Shown here piece by piece: positions 29,106 to 38,100 of a stretch of DNA of 64,000 nucleotides; positions within the stretch are counted from its first letter, which is position 1; each line of letters opens with the position of its first letter. The notes below the pieces were generated by a model. The model made no database searches, was not told the origin of the DNA, and saw only the letters and a list, made by a program, of their open reading frames with translations. Position numbers and translations under genes: made by a program. This stretch comes from Nocardioides sp. URHA0032. GTDB lineage: Bacteria; Actinomycetota; Actinomycetes; Propionibacteriales; Nocardioidaceae. Location: positions 186,001 through 250,000 of the forward strand of contig NZ_JIAV01000021.1 in NCBI RefSeq assembly GCF_000620645.1, written 5' to 3'.

Positions 29106-29504
29106 CTACGACGACCTGGCGGTCTTCTTCGCGACGCTCGCCTTCCTGGCCGTGGCCTTGGCCGTCTTGGCCGTCTTCCGCGCGGGCCGGGTCGACTTCT
29201 TGGCGCCGCCGGCCGACTTCTTCGCCGCCGTCTTCGCGGTCCGCGTCGCCGCGCCGGTGGCGCGGGCGGCCACGTCCACTCCGTCGGGCGGGAACCACAC
29301 CATCCTCGTCGCCTTCATCTTCGCGGCCAGTGACGCGCCCCGCGCAGCCCACCGCCCCCGGTCTCCGACGCTCCGGACCGCGTCGGTGACGGGCTTGGCC
29401 CTCCCGAGAACTGGTTTGGCCTTCTCGGCAAGCGGTCGTGCCTTGTCGGTCACGGGCTTGGCCCGGTTCGTGAGGCCGCTGACCTGACTTCTGAGCTCCA
29501 TCAT
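29106..29504 (-). CDS. Histone H1-like Lys/Ala-rich small protein
   Basis: 132 residues starting at ATG 29504 (ATG 29501 equally possible), with a GGGAGG-rich leader. The N-terminal half has repeats of RAKPVTDKARPLAEKAKPVL type and may form an amphipathic helix. The C-terminal 60 residues are almost only Lys, Ala, Thr and Arg (TAAKKSAGGAKKST, TAKTAKATARKA), like histone H1 or bacterial HU/Lsr2-associated tails. Likely nucleic-acid or polyanion binding. It begins the gas-vesicle island, where several proteins share such tails. Function unknown. Confidence 0.6.
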   Translation of the reverse strand: MMELRSQVSGLTNRAKPVTDKARPLAEKAKPVLGRAKPVTDAVRSVGDRGRWAARGASLAAKMKATRMVWFPPDGVDVAARATGAATRTAKTAAKKSAGGAKKSTRPARKTAKTAKATARKASVAKKTARSS

Positions 29505-29767
29505 TTCTTGGTTCTCCCTCCCCGACGTGAGCGCCCGGTCGGGCGCTTCCACTGCGACGCGGCGGCGGTGACCGCCGGCCGTCAGGGTCATCACCTCTGA
29601 CGTGCCCGTTCGAGGACGGACTACTCCTGCTCGTCCTCTGCCACTGCCGGCCCGGGCATGCACGGCATGCTGCGGGCCGGCGTTCCCTCGGCGCGTGGTC
29701 GCTCCTCCGGTGGGTTCTCCGGAGGACCGGGAACCCACCGGAGGGAGGATCGGTGAGCCCCCGGGGC
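29505..29767. other. Intergenic stretch with three strong hairpins
   Basis: No gene is seen. Hairpins: agcgccc/gggcgct (29530-29547); ccggcccg/cgggccgg (29647-29680) whose loop contains two GCATGC palindromes; and a perfect 13-base stem ctccggtgggttc/gaacccaccggag (29705-29717 with 29731-29743), the probable terminator of the minus-strand gene 29768-30049. The middle ones could be further terminators or a small structured RNA. Confidence 0.5.
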
Positions 29768-30049
29768 TCAGCGGTGCAGGAGTCCCGACTTCTTGTTGTT
29801 GCCGGTGATCGCCGAGGCGACCATGACCAGCACGGCCGCGCACGCGATGGCGACGATCCAGCGGACCCAGTCGACACCAGAGGTGCCGTTGCCGCCGAAG
29901 GCGGTGTAGATGTACCAGCCGATGACAACTCCGCCAATGCCGCACACGATCGTGAGCCACAGCGGGATGTTGTCCCTGTCGCCGGGGGCGACGAACTTTC
30001 CGAGCAGGCCGATGATGATGCCAGCGACGATGACGCCGATGATCTCCAT
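29768..30049 (-). CDS. GlsB/YeaQ/YmgE-family stress response membrane protein
   Basis: 93 residues, three membrane segments, Gly-rich: IIGVIVAGIIIGLLGKFVAPG and LTIVCGIGGVVIGWYIY are family hallmarks (transglycosylase-associated protein family). Function unknown but induced by stress in several bacteria. A GCAT-N16-GGGTAC promoter lies about 55 bases upstream, consistent with SigB/SigF control. Confidence 0.85.
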   Translation of the reverse strand: MEIIGVIVAGIIIGLLGKFVAPGDRDNIPLWLTIVCGIGGVVIGWYIYTAFGGNGTSGVDWVRWIVAIACAAVLVMVASAITGNNKKSGLLHR

Positions 30050-30104
30050 GGCGATTCTCCCTCCCGGGCCGACGGGGTGTCGTCGGCCTCTCCTGTAGGG
30101 CTCT

Positions 30105-30130
30105 GTACCCGGCTCCGTCGAACGGAATGC
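30105..30130 (-). promoter_or_regulatory. SigB/SigF-type promoter for the GlsB-family gene
   Basis: Minus strand: GCAT (30130-30127), 16 bases, GGGTAC (30110-30105). Identical in -35, spacing and -10 to the promoter at 30937-30962. Confidence 0.6.
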
Positions 30131-30182
30131 GCGTTGGTAGTGGGGCCGAGGACTGGGGACGTGGCCGGTGGACCGGCGGCGG

Positions 30183-30617
30183 TCACGCGAGGTGCAGCTT
30201 GTGGCGCACCCTGTCCATCCGCGACCGGCGCCCAGGCACGGGTGTCTTCTCGCGCGCCGTGGTGGCGGCGTCGACGAGGACGTTCTTCGCGTTCTTGGCG
30301 CCGCCGCGGACGCCGGCGGTCGCCGACCCCATGGTCTCGGCCGCGCGCTTTGCGCCCTTGCGGCGCTTGGTCTTGGCCGACTTCCTCGCTGACTTCGCCG
30401 ACGCCGAGCTGCGTTCCTGGATCCCCTTGACGGGGTGTCGTACCTCGCGAGGAACGACCAGCTGCCCAGCGGTCTGGAACAGCCTGCGGGACAGGAAGAG
30501 GATGGGGATCCCCAGGGGCAGCAGGATCAAGGTGACGCACAGCAGCGCCCCTACCAGGCCCAGCAGCCCTCCGAGTAGCCCGAGCAGACTTGCTGCGGTC
30601 CACCGCAACGCTCGCAT
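30183..30617 (-). CDS. Membrane protein with basic Lys/Arg/Ala tail
   Basis: 144 residues. Two hydrophobic segments at 7-45 (LLGLLGGLLGLVGALLCVTL, then LPLGIPILFLSRRLF), then a soluble tail from about 62 rich in Lys, Arg, Ala and Ser (ASAKSARKSAKTKRRKGAKR). The Gly/Leu zipper-like first helix resembles small pore or oligomeric helices. Ten bases downstream of 30628-30891, so probably the second gene of that operon. No recognised family. Confidence 0.6.
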   Translation of the reverse strand: MRALRWTAASLLGLLGGLLGLVGALLCVTLILLPLGIPILFLSRRLFQTAGQLVVPREVRHPVKGIQERSSASAKSARKSAKTKRRKGAKRAAETMGSATAGVRGGAKNAKNVLVDAATTAREKTPVPGRRSRMDRVRHKLHLA

Positions 30618-30627
30618 GGTCTCCCCC

Positions 30628-30891
30628 TCACGCGGGTTCGGTGAGGTCGACGAGCCGCTTCATCATCGGCACGCTCGGAAACGCGTCGCCGCGGACCTTC
30701 TCCATGAGCACCGCCGCATACGCGGGCACGTCGTCGGGCAGCAGCAGCTCCTCGACGAGGTCCATCATCGTTCCCGAGGGGTAGGGGTCTGCAGCGATCT
30801 TCTCGAGCAGCAGGTCGACGAGCCGCGCCCGCGAATCCAGCCCGCCCTGGTTGCCGCCGTTGCCGCCACCGTTTCCACCGTTGTTCGCCAT
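30628..30891 (-). CDS. Small acidic protein with an internal two-fold helical repeat
   Basis: 87 residues from ATG 30891 (GGGAGA upstream); an in-frame ATG at 30906 would add five. After an Asn/Gly-rich start (NNGGNGGGNGGNQGG) there are two copies of a pattern near 28-52 and 60-85: LLEKIAADPYPSGTMMDLVEEL and VLMEKVRGDAFPSVPMMKRL. They share L-EK---D--PS--MM--LV. This suggests a pair of helical hairpins, perhaps a dimerisation or adaptor module. It has its own SigB/SigF-type promoter. No family is recognised. Confidence 0.65.
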   Translation of the reverse strand: MANNGGNGGGNGGNQGGLDSRARLVDLLLEKIAADPYPSGTMMDLVEELLLPDDVPAYAAVLMEKVRGDAFPSVPMMKRLVDLTEPA

Positions 30892-30936
30892 CGTGTCTCC
30901 CTCCACGTTCTTCCGCTCCCGATCGGATCTGATGAC

Positions 30937-30962
30937 GTACCCGCTCGCCCTGAAAGGGATGC
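30937..30962 (-). promoter_or_regulatory. SigB/SigF-type promoter for the two-gene satellite operon
   Basis: Minus strand: GCAT (30962-30959), 16 bases, GGGTAC (30942-30937), about 40 bases before the ATG at 30891. Confidence 0.6.
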
Positions 30963-30992
30963 CCCCCAGATCACCCTGCCCGGCCGACGTGC

Positions 30993-31017
30993 GCTTCTCG
31001 GGTGGGCAGACGGGTAC
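30993..31017 (+). promoter_or_regulatory. SigB/SigF-type promoter toward the gas-vesicle side
   Basis: GCTT (30993-30996), 15 bases, GGGTAC (31012-31017), 64 bases before the ATG at 31082. Back to back with the promoter at 30937-30962. Confidence 0.55.
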
Positions 31018-31081
31018 TGGTGAGTTGAGGATGCACAGCCGGGGTCCGGCGCCGCGGCTGGGCAGGGAGGAGCAGCAGGAG

Positions 31082-31765
31082 ATGAGCGCCGACCTACCGA
31101 CGGGGCGGCCCAGCGACCAGGAGCGGAGCCACGGGGCAATGGCCGGCGGCTCGGCGAACGACGGAGCCTGGAGGTCGCGCCCGTCGTTGACGGTGTGGAG
31201 CTACGACACTCCGCGCGCCGCCGCGGCCGGGACGTTGCGGTTCGGCGAGCTGGTGCGCAGCGGCTCCGTCTCTCCGATCGACGCAGTCACCGCGATGTGG
31301 GTGCCCGGGAGCCACCGCCCCTGGATCGGCCAGCTTCGGCAGACCGGCTCCCCCCGCTCCTCAGGGCCGCTCGGCGCCGCCCTCATCGGTCTGGCTCGGG
31401 TGCTGCTCGGCCCGGAGAGGCTCGACGACGAGTTCGCTCGCGTCGCTGACGCCCTTGCAGGGACGGGCGTGGATGTGGAGTTCCTGCAGAAGGCACGGTC
31501 GCTGACCGCGCCGCCTCGGTCGACGTTGATGGTGCTCTCCGCCGGCGTGGATCTTGACGTGGTGCGCCCTGTCGTCGAGCGAGGCTTGTCGCGCGGCGAC
31601 GTCGTGCTGCTGCATGCTCTCCTTCGCGAGGACTCGTTGGAGGTGTTCCGCGAGGCGCTGAACGAAACCGGCCTGCGAGAGGGTGCAGATCGTTCAGGCG
31701 AGCCTGCGGGAGTGGCGGACGAGATGACAGCGAGGTTCGAACATGACCACCCCGACCAACCCTGA
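31082..31765 (+). CDS. Hypothetical protein with weak DUF1269-like pattern, gas-vesicle island
   Basis: 227 residues from ATG 31082, with CAGGAG five bases upstream. Residues about 45-195 show alternating helix/strand: LRFGELVRSGSVSPIDAVTA, then GAALIGLARVLLGPERLDDE and APPRSTLMVLSAGVDLDVVR. The order (an aspartate-marked opening, a Gly-rich helix, a LDDEF segment, a strand before VVL) faintly recalls DUF1269 proteins, but most membrane character is missing. The last 30 residues are acidic. It overlaps the next small ORF by 23 bases. Function unknown; first plus-strand gene before the gvp operon. Confidence 0.5.
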   Translation: MSADLPTGRPSDQERSHGAMAGGSANDGAWRSRPSLTVWSYDTPRAAAAGTLRFGELVRSGSVSPIDAVTAMWVPGSHRPWIGQLRQTGSPRSSGPLGAALIGLARVLLGPERLDDEFARVADALAGTGVDVEFLQKARSLTAPPRSTLMVLSAGVDLDVVRPVVERGLSRGDVVLLHALLREDSLEVFREALNETGLREGADRSGEPAGVADEMTARFEHDHPDQP

Positions 31766-31901
31766 CGCGCTGCCCGAGAACGACGAGCCGCTCTTCGACG
31801 AGGTCGTCGAGGAGCTCGGCTACAACCCCGCGCACCCCGAGGAAGCACCTGCCGACTCGACCGACGGCGGGGCCGAAGACCCTGATCCGTCTGGTACCTG
31901 A
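31743..31901 (+). CDS. Very small acidic protein
   Basis: 52 residues, Asp/Glu/Pro-rich (ENDEPLFDEVVEELGYNPAH in the middle), starting inside the end of the previous gene. Codon use and position in the same operon make it plausible. The helix LFDEVVEELGYNPAHPEE resembles short interaction peptides. No family recognised. Confidence 0.45.
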   Translation: MTTPTNPDALPENDEPLFDEVVEELGYNPAHPEEAPADSTDGGAEDPDPSGT

Positions 31902-31962
31902 GCGCATGGGGCTGCGGGTCGACAACGCAGGTCACCCGTAGGGGTGCCCTCGACCTTTCGCG

Positions 31963-31987
31963 GTTTAGTGGCCTAGACCGCGGGTAC
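31963..31987 (+). promoter_or_regulatory. SigB/SigF-type promoter of the gvp operon
   Basis: GTTT (31963-31966), 15 bases, GGGTAC (31982-31987), 63 bases before the first gene of the operon. It matches exactly, in both elements and spacing, the two promoters at the sigma factor gene (303-353). Confidence 0.75.
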
Positions 31988-32050
31988 CGCGATGGTCAGG
32001 GAGGAGTCGCGACGTGTTGCTCGGGAGGGGTGGCATCGCGGCTGTACTAG

Positions 32051-33079
<1,029 letters not shown>

Positions 33080-33085
33080 TCGGGC

Positions 33086-34435
33086 ATGGCTAGCAGTGGT
33101 GGCAGCGGCCGGCTGAAGTCGGCCTCCGGGGACCTGTTCTCGACTCTGAGCGAGAAGGCGCTGAGCACGGTCGGCGACAAGCTGACCGGGCTCACCGACA
33201 AGCTGGAGGACGTCGCAACCGGCAACCCGTCCGCGAAGGCAGCGCTGGGATCGGCGAAGTCGACAGCGAAGGGCGAGGGCCCGGTGAAGGGCGCCTTGAA
33301 GGGCGCGGCGTCGGCGGTGAAGGACAAGATCCCCGGTCTCGGTGGCGGCTCCAGCGGCTCGGGCGGTGGCTCCCCGAAGGCCACGAAGGCGACGAACATC
33401 ATCGAGCAGGTCGATGTCGGCGCCCCCGTGCGTGTGGCGTACAACCAGTGGACCGAGTTCGGCGGGTTCCCGACCTTCATGAAGAAGGTCGAGAACGTCG
33501 ACGCCGAGGAGGACAACAAGATCGAGTGGAAGGCCCAGATCTTCTGGTCGCACCGCAACTGGGAGGCGACCATCCTCGAGCAGGTTCCTGACGAGCGCAT
33601 CGTGTGGCGCTCCAAGGGCGACAAGGGTCACGTCGACGGCGCGGTGACCTTCCACGAGCTCGGTCCGAACCTGACCCGGATCATTGTCGTGCTCGAGTAC
33701 TACCCCCAGGGCTTGTTCGAACGGACCGGAAACCTGTGGCGTGCCCAGGGCCGGCGTGCCCGCGTCGAGCTCAAGCACTTCCAGCGTCACGTCATGACGC
33801 GCACCATCCTGGACCCCGACGAGGTCGAGGGCTGGCGCGGCACGATCGAGGACGGCGAGGTCGTCCAGAGCCACGAGGAAGCCCTCGAGGAAGAGCAGGC
33901 CGACCAGGACGAGCAGTCCGAAGGGGGCGACTCCGAGGAGTACGAGGACGAGCCCGAGGACGACTACGAGGACGAGTCCGACGAGGGGGCCGAGGAGGAC
34001 GGCGAACCCGAGGACGAGTACTCGGAAGAGGAGTCCGAGGACGGCGAGGACGAACCCGAGGACGAGTACGCCGACGACGAGGCCGAGGACGAGTACGCGG
34101 ACGACGAGGCCGAGGACGACCAGGGCAACGAGGACGAGGGAGCCGAGGACGACGAGGGCGCCGAGGACGAGTACGCGGACGAGGAGTACGCGGACGAGGA
34201 GGCCGACGACGAGGGCGCCGAGGACGAGGGAGCCGAGGACGAGGAGGCCGAGGACGACGAGGGCGCCGAGGACGAGCCCGAGGCCGAGGACGACTACGCC
34301 GACGACGAGGCGGAGGACGAGTACGAGGAGTCCGAGCCCGATGAGGGCGACGCGGAAGACGCGGAGGACGAGGGAGCGGAGCAGGACGAGGAAGAGGCCC
34401 CGAGGCCGCGCTCGCGCCGCAAGCGCGCGAGCTGA
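33086..34435 (+). CDS. GvpZ-like SRPBCC (polyketide cyclase-type) protein with long acidic tail
   Basis: 449 residues. A linker-like N-terminus to about 105, rich in Gly, Ser and Lys, is followed by a SRPBCC/START-like domain (about 108-255): EQVDVGAPVRVAYNQWTEFG, FPTFMKKVENV, WRSKGDKGHVDGAVTFHEL. The last 185 residues are an almost uninterrupted Asp/Glu/Ala/Tyr tail made of units such as DEEYADEEADDEGAEDE, ending in RSRRKRAS. SRPBCC proteins occur in actinobacterial gvp clusters as GvpZ; the extreme tail is unusual. It may bind hydrophobic surfaces or keep gas-vesicle proteins soluble. Confidence 0.65.
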   Translation: MASSGGSGRLKSASGDLFSTLSEKALSTVGDKLTGLTDKLEDVATGNPSAKAALGSAKSTAKGEGPVKGALKGAASAVKDKIPGLGGGSSGSGGGSPKATKATNIIEQVDVGAPVRVAYNQWTEFGGFPTFMKKVENVDAEEDNKIEWKAQIFWSHRNWEATILEQVPDERIVWRSKGDKGHVDGAVTFHELGPNLTRIIVVLEYYPQGLFERTGNLWRAQGRRARVELKHFQRHVMTRTILDPDEVEGWRGTIEDGEVVQSHEEALEEEQADQDEQSEGGDSEEYEDEPEDDYEDESDEGAEEDGEPEDEYSEEESEDGEDEPEDEYADDEAEDEYADDEAEDDQGNEDEGAEDDEGAEDEYADEEYADEEADDEGAEDEGAEDEEAEDDEGAEDEPEAEDDYADDEAEDEYEESEPDEGDAEDAEDEGAEQDEEEAPRPRSRRKRAS

Positions 34436-34459
34436 CTGACCGAACCAAGGAGGCAACCC

Positions 34460-34891
34460 ATGACCGTGCAGACCCAGCGCCGCAGTGGCGGCGGCTATCT
34501 CGAACGTCCCAAGCCCAGCGGACTCGCTGACGTCATCGAGATCATCCTCGACAAGGGCATTGTCATCGACGCCTACGTCCGGGTGTCGCTCGTGGGCATC
34601 GAGCTGTTGACGATCGACGCCCGCATCGTGATCGCGAGCGTCGACACCTACCTGCGGTTCGCCGAAGCGACCAACCGGCTCGACCTGTACGAACACGGCG
34701 GGAAGGACCTCAGCGAGATGGTCGGGGACCTCCAGCAGTCCGGCGCGTCCGGCAAGACCCAAGGAGCCGTCCAGGGTGTGAAGCGTGCCCTCGGTGTCGG
34801 CCACAGCGACGAGGACGAGGACGAGGACGACGACCGCGAGCGCCGTCCCGTGAAGAAGTCCGCGAGCCGCCGGCGGTCCGAGCAGCGGTGA
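34460..34891 (+). CDS. gvpA: Gas vesicle structural protein GvpA
   Basis: 143 residues with AAGGAGG upstream. The GvpA core is at about 18-68: [19 protein letters not shown] then [20 protein letters not shown], forming the helix-strand-strand-helix of the vesicle wall. It ends in an extra hydrophilic tail of about 60 residues with an acidic run ([11 protein letters not shown]) and basic end. Standard GvpA is about 70-80 residues, so this is a long form. Of the three GvpA-family proteins here, this one best fits the shell subunit. Its stop overlaps the gvpF start (GTGA). Confidence 0.88.
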   Translation: MTVQTQRRSGGGYLERPKPSGLADVIEIILDKGIVIDAYVRVSLVGIELLTIDARIVIASVDTYLRFAEATNRLDLYEHGGKDLSEMVGDLQQSGASGKTQGAVQGVKRALGVGHSDEDEDEDDDRERRPVKKSASRRRSEQR

Positions 34892-35700
34892 CCGTGACGG
34901 GACTCCGCCCAGACGCTTCGATGCCTCCCTCTGGGGACGGCGCGGACGAGGCCCTGTTCGTCTATGGCGTCGTCCGCGCCGGAACCGGCGGACCCGAACG
35001 TCGTGCCGACGGCTTGACCGGGATCCACGGGTCGACCGTGGACCTCATCGTCGGCGGTTCGGTGGCGGCCGCTGTGACGACGGTGGCACTCGAGGAGCCG
35101 CCCCGGCGGCGAGCCGACCTGCTCGCCTACCAGTCGGTCCTCGACGCCTTGCATCGCGCCGGGCCCGTCGCGCCCGTCCAGTTCGGTTCCGTGCTGTGGG
35201 ACGCGGCCACGGTGGTGGAGGAGCTGCTGCTGCCCCAGGAAGACAGGTTCAACGCTGTCCTGGACCGTCTCGAGGGGAAGCAGCAGTACAACCTGCGCGC
35301 CAGCTTCGTCGAGGAATCCGTGCTCGCGGACCTGGTCGCCACTGACCCGGACGTGGCGGCGTTGCGCGAGCGGACGCGGGACCAGCCGGAGACGGCGACC
35401 TATCCCGAGCGTGTCCGACTCGGCGAGCTGGTCGCGCGAGCGCTGGAGGACCGCAGCGCTGACGAGGCCGAGGTGCTGTGGGCGGCTGTCGAGCCGCTCA
35501 CGGCCGAGCACCGGGTCCGGACACCTCCGACGGCGCAGCAGGTCCTCGACGTGGCGCTCCTGGTCGAGGAGGACCGGGCCACGGAGCTGGTCGAGCGTCT
35601 GGAGGATCTCGCGGAAGCCGTCCACGAACGGATCCGGATGAGGCTCGTCGGTCCGCTCGCGCCGTACGACTTCGTGGACGAGGGCTCGGGATGGGTCTGA
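34888..35700 (+). CDS. gvpF: Gas vesicle protein GvpF/GvpL family (GvpF)
   Basis: 270 residues from a GTG overlapping gvpA. Two-domain GvpL/F fold: FVYGVVRAG at the start, [14 protein letters not shown] in the first domain, and the family-closing [13 protein letters not shown] near the end. GvpF is a minor vesicle component that binds GvpA during nucleation. A second family member (gvpL) is at 36944-37840; which name goes with which is by position. Confidence 0.85.
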   Translation: MTVTGLRPDASMPPSGDGADEALFVYGVVRAGTGGPERRADGLTGIHGSTVDLIVGGSVAAAVTTVALEEPPRRRADLLAYQSVLDALHRAGPVAPVQFGSVLWDAATVVEELLLPQEDRFNAVLDRLEGKQQYNLRASFVEESVLADLVATDPDVAALRERTRDQPETATYPERVRLGELVARALEDRSADEAEVLWAAVEPLTAEHRVRTPPTAQQVLDVALLVEEDRATELVERLEDLAEAVHERIRMRLVGPLAPYDFVDEGSGWV

Positions 35701-35939
35701 TCACCGGTCTGCTCGGCCTTCCGCTCGCGCCGGTGCGCGGGACGGTGTGGGTGGCAGACCAGATCTTGAAGCAGGCGGAGGACGCCTACTACGACCCGGC
35801 TGCCATTCGCAGCGAGCTCGAGGACGTGGACCGCTTGCGCGCGGAAGGACGCATCGACGACGAGACTGCGGAAGCGCTGGAGGACGAACTCATCGAGCGG
35901 CTGATGATCGGTCAGGAGAGGAGCGACGGCCATGGCTGA
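35691..35939 (+). CDS. gvpG: Gas vesicle protein GvpG
   Basis: 82 residues from ATG 35691, overlapping gvpF by ten bases. Family pattern LGLPLAPVRGTVWVADQILK followed by a helical hairpin rich in Glu/Arg (RSELEDVDRLRAEGRIDD). GvpG is a small coiled-coil assembly factor that interacts with GvpF/L. Confidence 0.85.
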   Translation: MGLITGLLGLPLAPVRGTVWVADQILKQAEDAYYDPAAIRSELEDVDRLRAEGRIDDETAEALEDELIERLMIGQERSDGHG

Positions 35940-36531
35940 GACCACGCCTGAGGCGACGCCCCGCAAGACGGCGGAGAAGACCACCAGGAAGACCGGTGCC
36001 AGGAAGACAACCGCGAAGAAGGCGGGGGCGACGAAGGCGGCGGCGAAGAAGACGCCGGCGAAGAAGGCGACCGCCCGCGACCCGGCAACGAAGCGGGCGC
36101 CGGCCAAGAAGCCCGCCGGGGAGGGTGCGAGGAAACAGCCCTCGACGGCTGCCCGCAGCTCACGGGACGGCTCGTCCTCGCGGGCACCGTCCGAGCAGCG
36201 GACGGGCCGCGAGCCCGAGGACACCACGGACAACGGGGACAACGGCGGCAGCGGGGGCCGCCGAGGCCCCTCGAGCGGCGGACGGGCCGCGGTTCTCGCG
36301 GCCCAGCAGCTGGTCGACCTCACCGGCAAGGACTTCGAGGGCATCGTCGGGATCTCGAAGACCGACGACGGGTGGACCGCTCAGGTCGAGATCCTCGAGA
36401 TGCGACGCATCCCGGACACGACTGACGTGCTTGCCGTCTACGAGGTCGCTGTCGACCAGGACGGCGACCTGCTGGGGTACAGGCGCACTGACCGGTACAC
36501 CCGCGGGAGCGCTGGAGAGGATCGCCGATGA
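35932..36531 (+). CDS. gvpO: Gas vesicle protein GvpO with basic H1-like N-terminal extension
   Basis: 199 residues. The C-terminal half (about 115-199) is the GvpO domain: LTGKDFEGIVGISKTDDGW and VEILEMRRIPDTTDVLAVYE. The first 75 residues are a Lys/Ala/Thr-rich H1-like tail (KTTAKKAGATKAAAKKTPAK), far beyond normal GvpO. In haloarchaea GvpO is needed for vesicle formation and may act in expression. Overlaps both neighbours. Confidence 0.85.
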   Translation: MAETTPEATPRKTAEKTTRKTGARKTTAKKAGATKAAAKKTPAKKATARDPATKRAPAKKPAGEGARKQPSTAARSSRDGSSSRAPSEQRTGREPEDTTDNGDNGGSGGRRGPSSGGRAAVLAAQQLVDLTGKDFEGIVGISKTDDGWTAQVEILEMRRIPDTTDVLAVYEVAVDQDGDLLGYRRTDRYTRGSAGEDRR

Positions 36532-36947
36532 CCGAGCAGCAGACCGGCGACGTGCCCAGCGCCCGCCCGTACTACCAGCCTCCGAGCCTGACCGGCCGGC
36601 CTCAGCCGGCGAACCTGGCCGACATCCTCGAACGTGTCCTCGACAAGGGCATCATCATCGCCGGCGACATCCGGGTGAACCTCCTCGACATCGAGCTGCT
36701 CACCATCAAGCTGCGCCTCCTGGTGGTCTCGGTCGACAAGGCCGAGGAGATGGGCATCGACTGGTGGAAGCATGATCCGATGCTGACCGTGCGCGAGCGC
36801 GGCCTGGACGAGGAGAACCGGGAGCTGCGCGAACGACTTGCCCAGCTCGAAGGCACCCCCGACGACGAGGAGGGGGGCCAGGACGAGGGCGACGGCAGTG
36901 CCCGGGGTCGGCAGTCTGCTGGTTCGCGGTCGAGAGGCGACGCGTGA
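36528..36947 (+). CDS. gvpJ: Gas vesicle protein GvpJ (GvpA-family minor protein)
   Basis: 139 residues, ATGA overlap with gvpO. GvpA-like core with the GvpJ signature LADILERVLDKGIIIAGDIR and LLDIELLTIKLRLLVVSVDK, followed by EEMGIDWWKHDP, a coiled-coil stretch and an acidic-then-basic tail. GvpJ is thought to sit at vesicle tips or in nucleation complexes. Confidence 0.87.
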   Translation: MTEQQTGDVPSARPYYQPPSLTGRPQPANLADILERVLDKGIIIAGDIRVNLLDIELLTIKLRLLVVSVDKAEEMGIDWWKHDPMLTVRERGLDEENRELRERLAQLEGTPDDEEGGQDEGDGSARGRQSAGSRSRGDA

Positions 36948-37840
36948 GCGACATGCCCCCAGCACCGACGTCCGCGGACGGGCCCGAACCGTCGGTCCCG
37001 GTGTCCGACACCGCCACGAACTCCGCCACGAACCCCGCCACCGACACCGTGACCGACAGCTCGACGGGTCAAGGCTCCGAGCAGGGCACCGGCCGCTACC
37101 TGTACGCGGTGTGCCGACGGCTGCCCCCGGGAGCTCTCCAGGGCGTCCACGGACTTTCCGGTGAACCGCTGGAACTGGTCGAGCACGGCGACCTCGTGGC
37201 CGTCGTGTCGACGGTGCCCTTGGCGTCGTTCGGCGAGGACGCGTTGCGCCGCAACCTCGAGGACCTGTCCTGGCTCGAGTCCGTGGTGCGCGGTCACGAC
37301 GACGTCGTCCAGGCTGTCGCCGCGCACGGACCGGTCGCGCCGATGCGGCTGGCCACGATCTGCTTCGATGACGACGCGGTCCGGGCCCGGCTACGGCAAT
37401 GGGCCGTCGACCTCGGCTACGTCCTCGACCGGGTCACCGGTTCCGCGGAGTGGAGCGTGAAACTGCTCGAGCTCGCGCCGCAGGCCGAAGCACTCGAGGA
37501 GGCGGAGGCGCCGGCGAGCGGCGCGGAGTACCTGCGCCGCCGCAAGGCCGCGGTCGAACAGCGCGCAGCATCATCCGCGTCAGCCGCTGACGTCGCCGAC
37601 GACATCCACGCCACGTTGGCTTGTCGCGCGAAGGCAAGCCGGCAGCTACCCCCGCAGGACCCCCGGCTCTCGGGGCTGAGCGGCACGATGGTCCTCAACG
37701 CCGCCTACCTGGTACCCGACGTCGACGCAGCCGAGTTCACTGCCGCGCTCGATGAGCTCCGCGGCCGCTACCCGAGCCTGCTCATCGACGCCCGCGGTCC
37801 GTGGCCGCCGTACTCGTTCGCCATGCTGGGGCAGCCATGA
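36944..37840 (+). CDS. gvpL: Gas vesicle protein GvpF/GvpL family (GvpL)
   Basis: 298 residues from a GTG overlapping gvpJ. A disordered Thr/Ser/Asn-rich leader of about 48 residues comes first. The GvpL/F fold follows: YLYAVCRRLPPGALQGVHGL, HGPVAPMRLATICFDDDAV and the closing PWPPYSFAMLG. Probably scaffolds GvpA/J/S/G contacts as in archaeal GvpL. Confidence 0.87.
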   Translation: MSDMPPAPTSADGPEPSVPVSDTATNSATNPATDTVTDSSTGQGSEQGTGRYLYAVCRRLPPGALQGVHGLSGEPLELVEHGDLVAVVSTVPLASFGEDALRRNLEDLSWLESVVRGHDDVVQAVAAHGPVAPMRLATICFDDDAVRARLRQWAVDLGYVLDRVTGSAEWSVKLLELAPQAEALEEAEAPASGAEYLRRRKAAVEQRAASSASAADVADDIHATLACRAKASRQLPPQDPRLSGLSGTMVLNAAYLVPDVDAAEFTAALDELRGRYPSLLIDARGPWPPYSFAMLGQP

Positions 37841-38100
37841 CGACGCTGTCGGCACGGAGCGAGGTCGTCGCCGGGGGCCCGGGGGAGGTGCCCGCCGGCT
37901 CGTCCGATCGGCGACCCACCCGAAACCTCGCGCCGGTCGCGCTGGTCGACCTGCTCGACCGGCTGCTCGGCGCGGGGGTGTTCGTGGCCGGCGATGTCGT
38001 CATCTCGCTGGCCGGCGTCGACCTGGTGGAGGTTCGCCTCCATCTCCTCGTCAGCTCGGTGCGCGCGGAGATGGCCGAGACCCGGAGGCCGGTCCCGTGA
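37837..38100 (+). CDS. gvpS: Gas vesicle protein GvpS (GvpA-like)
   Basis: 87 residues, ATGA overlap. Reduced GvpA-like core VALVDLLDRLLGAGVFVAGD and VISLAGVDLVEVRLHLLVSS after a 35-residue hydrophilic leader. Third GvpA-family paralogue of the operon, in the place of Streptomyces gvpS. Confidence 0.82.
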   Translation: MTTLSARSEVVAGGPGEVPAGSSDRRPTRNLAPVALVDLLDRLLGAGVFVAGDVVISLAGVDLVEVRLHLLVSSVRAEMAETRRPVP

